A DNA stretch of 64,000 nt from Malachius bipustulatus (Eukaryota; Arthropoda; Insecta; Coleoptera; Melyridae), in NCBI GenBank assembly GCA_910589415.1, contig OU342632.1:19905507-19969506 (forward strand), given 5' to 3'. The notes beneath the pieces are model-generated. The model was not told the origin of the DNA, made no database searches, and saw only the letters and a program-made list of their open reading frames with translations. The stretch's first letter is position 1. Every line of letters begins with the position of its first letter. This document shows, in pieces, positions 23,246-32,539 of the stretch. Made by a program: the position numbers and the translations under genes.

Positions 23246-23561
23246 TTTATTCCATAAGTAGTGGTACTATTACACACACATATACTGTAGGTACACAAAA
23301 AACCCATCAGAAATTTATACGGTTGAACCTTTTTAGGGTCATCTATACAAAGAAACCCTCAATTCTGGTTGTCTTGTCTCTCTGTATCTATCTGCCTGTG
23401 ACAGCAGGCGAGTTCGATCGATTTGAAATTTGACACAGTCAAAGAGAAGTTTATAAAAAAAAACGGCCAGCCCTGGAGCATCTTAATATTTTGTTCGATT
23501 TGAGAAACTAAAAATCTTATCATTTAATGGCTCAAGCCAGCAGAACAATTAAACTGACTGC
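23246..23561. other. Unassigned DNA
   Basis: No gene recognised. The TCTGTATCTATCTGCCTGTG stretch at about 23383 is low complexity. Confidence 0.3.
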
Positions 23562-23935
23562 AGATGTAATTTTTTTGCTCAAATTACTTCCGAGGAAAGT
23601 CAATTATTGTTTTTTTTTAAATAGCAACTATGTTTTTATTTGTTTTTCTGATTCTACAATTTCTTCTGAACGTAAATATGGAAAAATTGTCTCAAATTGC
23701 TTAAATGTGGCCAAAAGTCGTTATATACATAATAGTAATGGATGTATGATGTTTCTTCTTAGTCTGACAACAGAGCTTTTTTAGAGATATAGTTTTTATA
23801 AAGATAAATATAAAGTAATTTTTTTCATATTGGTGATCAGGAGAAATGGAGAAATAACATCAGAAAATAAATTAAAAAAACATAGTTGCTATTTAGAAAG
23901 AAAGAATCCTGATCAAAAAATTACATTTGCAAAAA
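23562..23935. repeat. Diverged inverted repeat next to the decayed hammerhead
   Basis: GCAGATGTAATTTTTTTG at 23562 and TAAATAGCAACTATGTTTTT at about 23618 are mirrored at about 23935 and 23890 on the opposite strand. The pairing extends through TTTTCTGAT and AATATG-AAAAA segments around a centre near 23750. The 85-codon plus-strand frame at 23527-23784 lies in this repeat and is not supported as a gene. Confidence 0.55.
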
Positions 23936-24036
23936 CTTTGTAGAGAAATCGAATAAAAGTCAATCAACTTAATCGACAAAAGCACACCGAGGAACACTGA
24001 ACTGCGGTGTATCCTATGGCGCAAGTCGAATCCACC

Positions 24037-24078
24037 GTGCACTGATGAGTTCCAAGTAGGACGAAGCACATATCTACA
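24037..24078 (+). ncRNA. Decayed type-I hammerhead ribozyme motif
   Basis: CTGATGA (24042-24048) is followed by a stem II hairpin GTTC-CAAGTA-GGAC and GAAG in place of the usual GAAA (24063-24066), then a short CACATA and TC. The order and spacing are those of a hammerhead core. The A-to-G change is partly tolerable as a G-U pair, but stem I (GTGCA with TACAA) and stem III both carry mismatches. It is probably inactive. It matches the intact-looking copy at 26682-26725 in layout. Confidence 0.6.
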
Positions 24079-25143
24079 ATATCCATCTCTACTCACAACA
24101 CAACATCAAGCTGTTTTACAACATGTCATTAAGTTATTGTCTAGTTATAGTTTGTAACCGTCTTTGAGCCATTAAATAAGATATTTTGGTGTATTTTTAA
24201 AAATTAATGAAATATTTTTTTTGTGTTTCTTTTGCACAACTTTTTTATTTTTTTTCTCGCAGTCAAGCAAAGTGGCCTCAAAGACATTGATGTAAGAATT
24301 CAGAACTATTCTACTTTTTTTTTATGCATGTCAAAATACTTTGATTTAAATGTGAAGAGCAAAGATTACGGGAAAACTATAACAATGTCTTCAAAGTTTC
24401 TAGTTTTGGAGAAAAGTAAAAAACAAGGCCGTTGAAAAGGTGTTTTTTTCTTTCTCGACGATCCTACACGTCAGTGGGTGTCACCTAAAAGATCTTCTTA
24501 TAATGATAACCAAAAATATGTTCTCGAACCTTTCTCCTTGTTTCCCTGTTGTTTTTTCTCAAGAGTCGTTTATTCAAAATTAACCATTTAGACTCATCAG
24601 AAGTTTTTTTACGTAGGTAATTAGTGATTAAATCCAGATTTTATTTCGAAGGATATAAATTACCTACCTACCTACTTTAGAAGTATTTCCCTGATTTCAT
24701 GCAAGTTTGCAGTCGATGATCACTTGAACCGAATTTTTTTACATGAAACGTCTTGTCGAAACTGCAGAGTTCGGCAGCAATTCCCGTAATTAAAGAAGTC
24801 CCGGGAACGATAAATTGTTTGCAAACTTGTAATTGTTGGTTAAAGTGGCTATTCATCGAAATTAATCAACTCGATACAATTAGAAAGTTAATGAACTCGA
24901 TTTCAGTTCTTAGACGAAAGCTGTGCCTCCACTTCATCTTATCGAATTTGACAATAGAATGCTCTAGATTTGTACCTAGAATTAAAGGAAAAAGTAAATG
25001 TTCTTTTTTATCTTTCAATGATTTGTGTAGGGATCTATTATTATACCTACCTACTTTCTTATAATTGATTTTATCAATAAAATAATTTTGTGGAAAAAGT
25101 AGGATTTAAAATGCAAACAGAACGATTATTGTAACAGTAGTCG
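24079..25143. other. Unassigned DNA
   Basis: No gene recognised; TACCTACCTACCTAC at about 24661 is part of the dispersed TAGGTA/TACCTA pattern. A 103-codon plus-strand frame (24753-25064) shows no family resemblance. Confidence 0.3.
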
Positions 25144-25163
25144 CAATAATAATAATAATAATC
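25144..25163 (+). repeat. AAT microsatellite
   Basis: Six or so AAT repeats (AATAATAATAATAATAAT). Confidence 0.9.
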
Positions 25164-25620
25164 TCAAAGCATACAGCCGCTGAGATCACGTGAGGGGAGT
25201 CCCGTCCGTATCAAGAGACAAGTAGTAAAGCTAGAGAGCTTTGTATGAATCAAGACAGCCGAGACAAGTCTAGCGTAAAGTGTGTGTAAGTCGATGACGT
25301 CACCGGATGCCAGACAACCTTGAGACCATTTCCTTAGTCCTGACGTCACACATTATTATGATCTACCTTGAGACGTAATAAGGACGCTCGCTATGACGTA
25401 ACGATACGTTTACTATACTAAGCAGATGTCCAATCAGACATTTGCATGATAATGGGCATTAAGATTACGGCCTGGTGCAGTATTATTGTTGAGATCGCAG
25501 TGCACTTCGACAAGGGGAGCGACTTTCTTTTGTTGATCGAGGGTCAAAAAACGGGGCCCGTGCCTGACACGCGCTTGCTAGATTGTATTTAGTTCGTAGA
25601 GAATCCGAGATAAAAATGTA
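25164..25620. promoter_or_regulatory. GC-richer block with CRE, CCAAT and octamer motifs
   Basis: This block is clearly richer in G+C than its surroundings and shows no internal repeat. It holds two full CRE palindromes TGACGTCA (25295-25302 and 25341-25348), a related TGACGTAA (25394), a CACGTG E-box (about 25186), CCAATCA (25430) and the POU octamer ATTTGCAT (25440-25447) within 20 bp of it. That composition fits an enhancer or unannotated promoter. It is inference from motifs only. Confidence 0.3.
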
Positions 25621-26278
25621 AACGAAAATCAGTGTCGTGCAGGTATCCAAACTGAAATTTAGTTAGGTACTCGCGTCATGTATGTGGAGTTGTTTTTTTT
25701 ACACTTTTAATAATTATTAAAAAAAAAGAAGTTCCTTGGAGATGGATCAAAATCACAACCATCACAAATCAAAATCAAAGGCAAGGGCCCTTTTTATCAT
25801 GAGATCATAATTCACTATCATTGATTTTCATCCTTTATTGATTTTTAATAGACTTTCTACAACTCCAGTAGATAATAAAAATTGGATGGATAAATTCGAA
25901 ATTCGGAGACCGGGGAGGCCATACAAAAAGGAGCCTAGAAGGCTAATCTACGTGGATAAGTTTGATTTAAATAATTTCTTACTGCTCGTGCGTTGATGAG
26001 CTGGACAACCGTCATTTTGGAACCATATTGCTCCGCGTGTGAGCAAAGGAACACATCTTCCAGAAAATTTGACAGTTCATGTTTTCAAATGTTTGACAAA
26101 AAACTTGAGGAGTTTCTCCTTTTAGATTTTCAGATAGTGTAAAATATCAAATGAATCATTTTTAGGAATATCTTTAGGCTCACGAGTTAATTATTTTTGT
26201 TAATTTGTTTTTGTATGAAATATCAAAGTTAGATCATGAAAAAATCATTCAATAAGGCAACAAAATATTTTTTCTCTC
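25621..26278. other. Unassigned DNA
   Basis: No gene or repeat recognised. Confidence 0.3.
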
Positions 26279-26452
26279 TATGGCCCGTATTCATCAATAA
26301 ATATAACCCCTGGGGTTATATTTTGGATCATGTTATTGGTTGAACATTCGTAGCGTTCGTAGGGTTTGAGCTTTAGACCAATCAGCTGTCAGAAAATTCA
26401 AAATATACCTAACCCCAGAGTTATATTTTGAAGTTTGATGAATACGGACATA
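26279..26452. mobile_element. Palindromic MITE with CCGTATTCATCAA ends
   Basis: The left end TATGGCCCGTATTCATCAA and the right end (reverse complement TATGTCCGTATTCATCAA) are inverted, continuing inward through TATAACCCCTGGGGTTATATTTT and its imperfect mirror. Length is about 174 bp with no coding capacity. The tip sequence resembles the MITE at 32391-32539, so both probably belong to one superfamily. Confidence 0.75.
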
Positions 26453-26498
26453 TGGCATCAGAAAATTATTTGTCACTTGATCAATTACATGGTAAAGT

Positions 26499-26970
26499 CA
26501 TAAAAATAGTGAATTGTAGGTCAATGAGTATAAGCACACAGAGTGCAATTGCTAGCCTGTTAGGTGGGTTCGGAGAATTCCTCCATCGCCCATAACAGTT
26601 GTCATGCTGGCAGTGCCCGAAACTCCAACCAGAGAGTTTGCTTCCGCATCCAACAGCAGAGCCTTCCAGAGTACCAAATCAAGCACAGACACGTGTTTCG
26701 TTCTACTGGAACTCATCAGTGTGCTGCATTCGGAGTATCTGGAGGATGCTGTCGGATGAACGGAAGCCGGGGCCTCTTAAGGCTAGAATTCTAAGCAAAC
26801 TCTCTGGTTGGAGTTTCGGGCACTGCCAGCATGACAACTGTTATGGGCGATGGAGGAATTCTCCGAACCCACCTAACAGGCTAGCAATTGCACTCTGTGT
26901 GCTTATACTCATTGACCTACAATTCACTATTTTTATGAATTAATCGTTGAGTATACTTGCCTTCTGTCTC
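26499..26970. mobile_element. Inverted-repeat insertion with hammerhead in its loop
   Basis: Two arms, about 26498-26643 and 26793-26938, are reverse complements of each other with no mismatch that I could find over 146 bp. They surround a loop of about 150 bp. A 13-bp direct repeat TACATGGTAAAGT lies at 26486-26498 and 26971-26983, with about 32 bp of extra sequence between the right arm and the right repeat. A 13-bp target duplication fits retrotransposition better than most cut-and-paste transposons. The loop encodes a minimal hammerhead ribozyme on the minus strand (26682-26725), which points to a Penelope-like or retrozyme-type origin. The open frames across it (26564-26943) are by-products of the palindrome. 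Confidence 0.8.
26682..26725 (-). ncRNA. Minimal type-I hammerhead ribozyme
   Basis: Read on the minus strand from 26725: stem I 5' strand AGCACA, core CTGATGA (26719-26713), stem II GTTC-CAGTA-GAAC with a 4-bp perfect stem, core GAAA (26699-26696), a very short stem III (A-CAC/GTG-T), then the cleavage nucleotide C at 26688, and stem I 3' strand TGTGCT, which pairs perfectly with AGCACA. Every conserved core position is present, including the A-U pair next to the cleavage site. Very short stem III is the signature of hammerheads in Penelope-like elements and animal retrozymes, which are thought to act as dimers. It lies inside the loop of a perfect inverted repeat, so a transcript would present it at the tip of a long hairpin. 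Activity is not shown by sequence alone. Confidence 0.8.
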
Positions 26971-26983
26971 TACATGGTAAAGT

Positions 26984-28495
26984 GTTGCGGACAAAATTAG
27001 AATGTAACAAATGAAATTTTGTAATTGTGGAACTCGAAAAACTGACTTAAGGTACCTATCGATTTTCATAAAATTCATAAAAGTCCCATTATCTTGAAAA
27101 ATAATCTTTTTCTAAGATCATTATAATATTCTGGTCAGTCATGAGTGACCTGACCTGGCCTATCAGCTCTTTAAGGGACGAAGTTGAGTTTCTGGACACG
27201 CCAGAGTTCTAAAAGTATTAAATAACATAACCCATTGATAAAAAAATGCCAAGCCTGTACCTACCTAGTTAATACCTGCAATTTCGCATTATAAATTAAT
27301 GAAGGTGAGCATCTACGCCAATGGTTTCTCATATTAGTGTAATATACGTGAGCAGCTGCATCACCTCAACTGGAGAGTCGTTCCTCTCGCTCGGAGAGCC
27401 AGCTGACTTATTCTCCAGTCGACATAACAAAGACACACACCCCCTTTCTAATAAATACCGACTACCAACTAAACTACCCTTCTGTCTTATGTGCTGTTCG
27501 ATCAGCTTTTACTATTACTTCTATTTCGCACCCCTATATTTCCAAAAGCTCCTACCCATGCTCCTACCTAACTGTCTTTTAGTTCATGCGTGGAGCCGTA
27601 TTGATGCAGCAGGAAACTTTCGCCACATGCGTTGATAAGGGGTCTCAAACAGTTGTTGCAACAAACAGAACCGATAGAAAATTCATACGATTAGGTAACC
27701 GAGATAGGTATGTAAAAAGTAAAAAATATTTATATATAGATCTTTACCATTCAAATAAAGGGTATCTAATCAACCTAATTATTATTATTCAGATAATTTT
27801 TTTTTAATGTTAAATTATTCAACAATAAGCGTCTAGCCCTCTAGTCCACGGCTCTAATATGCTCGAGGATCCCACTCTGGTTTCTGGGGTCTGAGGCTCT
27901 GGGGTCTATACCGTATTCGTATTGTTATAGTTGTATAAAAATTCGTCCTGTCTTGCATTTTTTTCTTAACTTATGTCACTGATCGTTGCCTGTTAGATTT
28001 TGTAAGGAAAATTAATGGAAGGTATAAAAGATTTACAGCGCACTGACGCGAGACGCTTGATTGCAGATTGGTGGAGAAAATGTTCTGATTGCCTCCTTTT
28101 GAAAATTAGGCTTGCGGAAAAATTCGTTTCTCGCTCAATTGCACAAAATACCGCATTCTGCTCCTAGTAACATAATATACCTATCCTACTATTTCCGTGT
28201 TAGGTGTATTTTGTAAATTTTGCTTGCCATTTCACGAAAGTATCTATACTATTACAGATTCTTAACTTGCTTTCAATTTTTTCTAGCTACTTTAGTGTCC
28301 AAGATATTAAATTTCCCTAAGACAACTTCAAATTCTTATTATCTGTGCATAAACCGAAATTATTATGAAATTTAAATATAAAACGACATTTTAAGACAAA
28401 TAATGGCACAGAAGTTATGTGTTAAAAAACACAATGACACAAAGAAGACAAAAAAAAAACAACAAAAAAACAAAATTAAATTAAAAACAATTAAA
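26984..28495. other. Unassigned DNA
   Basis: No gene recognised. Frames at 27321-27635 and 27586-27807 overlap and show no family resemblance. The AATAAAGGGTATCTAATCAA and ATTATTATT stretch at 27756-27790 resembles a LINE 3' end but is too short to assign. Confidence 0.3.
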
Positions 28496-28780
28496 TTAAA
28501 TACAAATTGAGGTGAGAAAAAAATTACAACTGGCAACATTGGCACCAGCAAGTTGGGAAAGTTTATTATAGCAATAGTTTTTCAATGATTTTGCACTCCC
28601 CTTGTCTGTGGCTCTTGGTTTTGGTTTTTGAATGACAGTTTCAATATTGTCACTACTATTTGACTTGGAAACAATTTTCCCAACCAAAGCAAGAAGAATA
28701 TAGGTGGCTAAATGCACAAGTATGCAAAGGCCATTGATTAAACAACGAATAAGAAGAAGAAGACTGCAAACTGCAACCAT
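28496..28780 (-). CDS. Hypothetical small membrane-type ORF, uncertain
   Basis: A 94-codon ATG-started frame on the minus strand, which I do not recognise. Residues about 4-34 are strongly hydrophobic (VCSLLLLIRCLINGLCILV and onward), like a signal anchor or one to two membrane segments. A polar, lysine- and serine-rich middle (KSNSSDNIETVIQKPKPR) and a cysteine-containing tail follow. It has no neighbouring genes, no obvious promoter and no splice context. It may be a chance frame or part of a decayed element. Codon content looks more protein-like than most frames nearby, which is the only reason to list it. Confidence 0.15.
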   Translation of the reverse strand: MVAVCSLLLLIRCLINGLCILVHLATYILLALVGKIVSKSNSSDNIETVIQKPKPRATDKGSAKSLKNYCYNKLSQLAGANVASCNFFLTSICI

Positions 28781-29822
28781 AGAATAATGATCTTGGACAA
28801 GGAAAGATTAGCGAAATAAAAAAAATGCAGACTGTATTCTCTTACCAAAATTCAATGCTATGTTGCCATATACTTAAAAAAAAACTGCGATATCTCGGAA
28901 GCAAATGAAGATAGAACTTTTTTGTTTAAATTTTTCAAATCCCACAGAACCATATCAGAGTGTTATTAATTTTGTCTATGAGTTTTATCCAATTAATTAT
29001 AGCTCGAATTACCATTTAATGTTATGTTAAAACAAAGAAAATTGAAATAATTACAATGCAAGGCAGAGGATTGTGTTATTGAAAAGGCTTTGGTTGGCAA
29101 TTATTTCAAATTTAAACGCCAAGCACTGATGTAGAACCGCTGGTATTATTCTTCAATAGGGGTTAGGGATCTTCTGTAGAAGCTTAGGGTGCGCTGTTTG
29201 ATCAAACTGCAGTAGGTCACTAGCACTAATATGTCGTATTTTCGGTCGTCTAGGTTTAAAATTACAATATAAAAAGGCCAAAGTAAATATTTACATTTTT
29301 TCTACTTTTTGATAAAACTACTAAATATAATTATTATTAATTGCAGTAGTGTGATCTACTTGCGGATATTTCCTGTCTTTCATGGAGGAATGAAAGTCTT
29401 TATCCTTCCACTTTGCGAAACTTTGTTAATTGAAGTTAGACGTATGACGGACAGGAAGTGATTATCTTCTGCTTTATTATTAGAAACAATCCGAGCCGCA
29501 TTTACCTTTAGCATGCGATTTTGAGCCAGCTTTTGTAGTCATTGACAATAATTCTTGTCTATTAATAATTTGCAGAACGTTTGTTGGGCATCATCAGCCT
29601 TCATTTCTTATCTTCATTTGTTAATCTTGTTGTTATCCAAGACGGTAACATAAATAAAATTATTTCTACTTTACCATCAAGCTTTTTCTTCTAATAAATA
29701 ATTTAAAAATAATCATTTCTCATATTTACAGGACACCTGTAAATACTTATAAATTTTTCAAGTACATTTTTGTATAAAACCCGGGGCAGTTAAGGGGGTT
29801 TTGTCTAAAATAATAACGATAT
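28781..29822. other. Unassigned AT-rich DNA
   Basis: No gene or repeat recognised. Confidence 0.3.
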
Positions 29823-30189
29823 GGGTCGTTTCAGCTAAACTGACCATGACGTCATGAATGACATCATCTTTATATCAACCCTTAATACACAAAGCCCATA
29901 CAACTTTTAAGCGTATAGTAACGTAAATTAAGTGGTAAGCCCGAGCGATGTAATCAAATTAACTCAAATAAAAATAATTATTGTCCAATTATCACTTTCA
30001 ACATAATTAATGAAAATCATACACGGGGTAATTTGTCGTCTTATTCAGAAAAAAAATTAATTTAGCGATATTGGTTTTTTGTATGCCCGACCCGAATATT
30101 CAAGCTGAGTAATTCTTTCTTTCTTGAAAGCTGGCAACCTCGCAGTTGTTATTATCAATGACGTCATGGTCAGTTTACCTGAACGCACC
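29823..30189. mobile_element. MITE-like element with CRE-bearing inverted ends
   Basis: The left end GGGTCGTTTCAGCTAAACTG, continuing ACCATGACGTCAT, is mirrored by ATGACGTCATGGTCAGTTTA, continuing CCTGAACGCACC, at the right end. These are roughly 35-bp terminal inverted repeats of an element of about 367 bp. Each end contains a full CRE palindrome TGACGTCA. The 9-bp TAAAATAAT occurs just outside on both sides (29806 and 30190), although 8 bp separate it from the left end, so target duplication is only suggestive. The interior does not code. Confidence 0.65.
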
Positions 30190-32064
30190 TAAAATAATTA
30201 TTATGAATATCAATTTGCCCCACTTACATACAGAGTGGAAGGTTAGTAACACAAAAATTCAATAATTCCGTTCATATTTATTATTTTTTCAGCCTATTTT
30301 CTTTCAGCCTTATGTCATTTGTTTTTCATGTTATGACGTCATCAATTTTTTTTTTAATGACATGCACCCTATCTATTTTTTATTATTAATTTTGGCTGTA
30401 GGTACTTTTTATTCTGGTTCCCAACCGTTTTCAATGTGTTATATTTGAAACAAATCGAAAAAACCAGTTTTAACAAAGTTCTAATACTAAAAAGCCATTA
30501 AATAGGGAACACTGATCTTTCCAAAAAATTAATTTTAACGAAATTTTTGAATTTTTATGCTTTACCAACCTTCCACACTGAAAAAAAATGATAACTGAAT
30601 TTTTTTTGTACGTTTCTTTATTTAATAATATAAAATTAGCAACGAAAAATTCCACGATAGGGTAACCTAGTCCGTGTTTACTTTGTATCCCATCACCTGA
30701 AAGAAACGTTTCTTGAAGTTCTAGGTCTATTTCTAGCAAACCGGCGTCCATTCTTCTCAAGTAAGCATCTGTCTAGAAATATGAGAAATCGTCGTTTTCG
30801 TAAATTTGGATATATCGAAACCCTTTGAATAGAGCCACTCGAAGAATGGATTTTACTCACAATACTTTCGTAGGTAAACAGGACTGAAGGACCTTTGTCC
30901 TGTGATTGTTGGCTTGGTTTTAAGACGAACAGGTATAGAATAAGAAAAGGTCATATGTCTTATTTAGATAATGAAAAGCGGAAAGGGTGATTTTGGATTA
31001 TGTATGTGTTTACAAGATGAAATACCTACATCTGCCGTGCACGTACACCTTTAATGCCATCTGCAAAATTTTGTTTACTTATATCTACATATACATCATA
31101 TTAAGGTAGAAGGTTATACATAAATTATAAATAGAAATCAGAATTATTATTTGATTTACTATTTACTTTGACTATTTACTTATTCCTGTACACTAAAAAA
31201 ATGAAATGTCTTATTGGTAAATCACATGAATACAAAAGCACTACTCACTTTTTTTTTAACATTACTATAAGTATAGTTCCTCTGTTTGATACTAATAAGG
31301 CTACTACTAATACACTTTTGGAAGTTTTAATAGCTAGAAGATTAATGCTTTATCTTCATCATATTTTCCAGGACAAACCATAAACTCAGTAATATTAGTG
31401 TTTATTTATTTTTGAATGAACAATCGCAAATTGTTTACTAACTCCTATTTTGAAAAGTTATAAAAATGTTTTCCCAGCACATCTTTTCCCAGAAGCGCCA
31501 TGACTTCATCGAATTTTTATTTATCATTTTTTATTGGCAATTTTTAGAAAAAAAGTTGTACCAGATTTATATGAACAAACGGAATTCACAGTTGCCTTGC
31601 AATACAAGCGAGTTGTCCCAGATTTATTTGAATAAAACTGTTAAAAAGCTTTTGCTTATAGTCTTCCCTATCTCCTTCCCTCCTTTCTATCAATCAGTTT
31701 AGACCACTTCCTCTAAATAAACTACAGGTCTACATAATGAAGAGATACTCCATTCTGCTGGGCAAAATGTTCTTTCATCCAGAGTTAAGAACGACTTAAG
31801 CAGAAAATAAGGATGAAGAATGTTTGCCTCTACAAAGGAAAATTTATTAACTCTCGCTCACCAAAACATGAGAAGTCAATTTATGATCTGACATGAAATT
31901 TCGATTAAATAGTGATTGTTGCATTTTTTTTTTCAAATTGATGGGACAGTACAGAAGAAACAGAAACACTGCCAATTATTCTAAGGACATTTTTTTTTAT
32001 GTGAATACAGGTATTTCTGAACCTGAACACTAATGAGAAGAATAATAATTGGTTCCAATATATT
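30190..32064. other. Unassigned DNA
   Basis: No gene recognised. Short frames at 30470-30760 (minus), 31168-31383 and 31466-31702 (plus) are AT-rich translations without family resemblance. Confidence 0.3.
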
Positions 32065-32080
32065 CCAGTAGGTGGCGCAG
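32065..32080 (+). promoter_or_regulatory. CTCF-type insulator motif
   Basis: CCAGTAGGTGGCGCAG matches the core CTCF consensus (CCA-S-NAG-R-KGGC-R-S), including the AGGTGGCGC core used by both vertebrate and fly CTCF. It overlaps a CAGCTG E-box. A second GGCGC lies about 45 bp downstream. It sits roughly midway in the flank of prospero. Binding is inferred, not seen. Confidence 0.45.
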
Positions 32081-32390
32081 CTGTCGCTGAAAATCTAGAG
32101 TGCCTATATTACCGACTCTGGCGCTTACTAGTGTAGAAAAGTAGGAATAAGTTGAGATTATCAAATTAACTTCAAAACCGTAATTTTTTTCTCAAGGTAG
32201 ATCGTACAACCCAAGTAGCATCAAAGTTGCAACCACTAATGGGCTTGAAAGTAATCGGAACTTTCGCTTGGTCGCTACAACGTGTCTAAGACTAAATTTA
32301 TCACACGAAAGTTATTATTACCTCAATTTGGATTTTTATTATGTGTGGTTATTTATACGATGTATCGATACAATATATTTATACTTCTTA
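32081..32390. other. Unassigned DNA
   Basis: No gene recognised. Confidence 0.3.
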
Positions 32391-32539
32391 TGCCCGTATT
32401 CACAAACGATAATTTCCTAAATAATTACGTAATTAATTAAATGAGTGAGATGGAGATATGCAGTTTTTTTGCAATAGAACGAGATGGGGATAATTGATTA
32501 CGTAATTATTTAGGAAATTATCGTTTGTGAATACGGGCA
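32391..32539. mobile_element. Palindromic MITE, TTA target duplication
   Basis: TGCCCGTATTCACAAACGAT at 32391 is mirrored by the right end finishing CGGGCA at 32539. The arms are about 50 bp and nearly perfect (through AATTTCCTAAATAATTACGT), with a loop of about 50 bp. TTA flanks both sides (32388-32390 and 32540-32542). A 3-bp TTA/TAA duplication is typical of PIF/Harbinger-mobilised MITEs. Confidence 0.85.

Noticed and set aside
24583..24592. Another CTCATCAG (inverted CTGATGAG) as a third hammerhead
   Set aside because: The downstream GAAA core and stem II/III pairing are absent at the required spacing.
26564..26943. Two overlapping frames of 76 and 114 codons
   Set aside because: They run across the two arms and loop of a perfect inverted repeat; no family resemblance.
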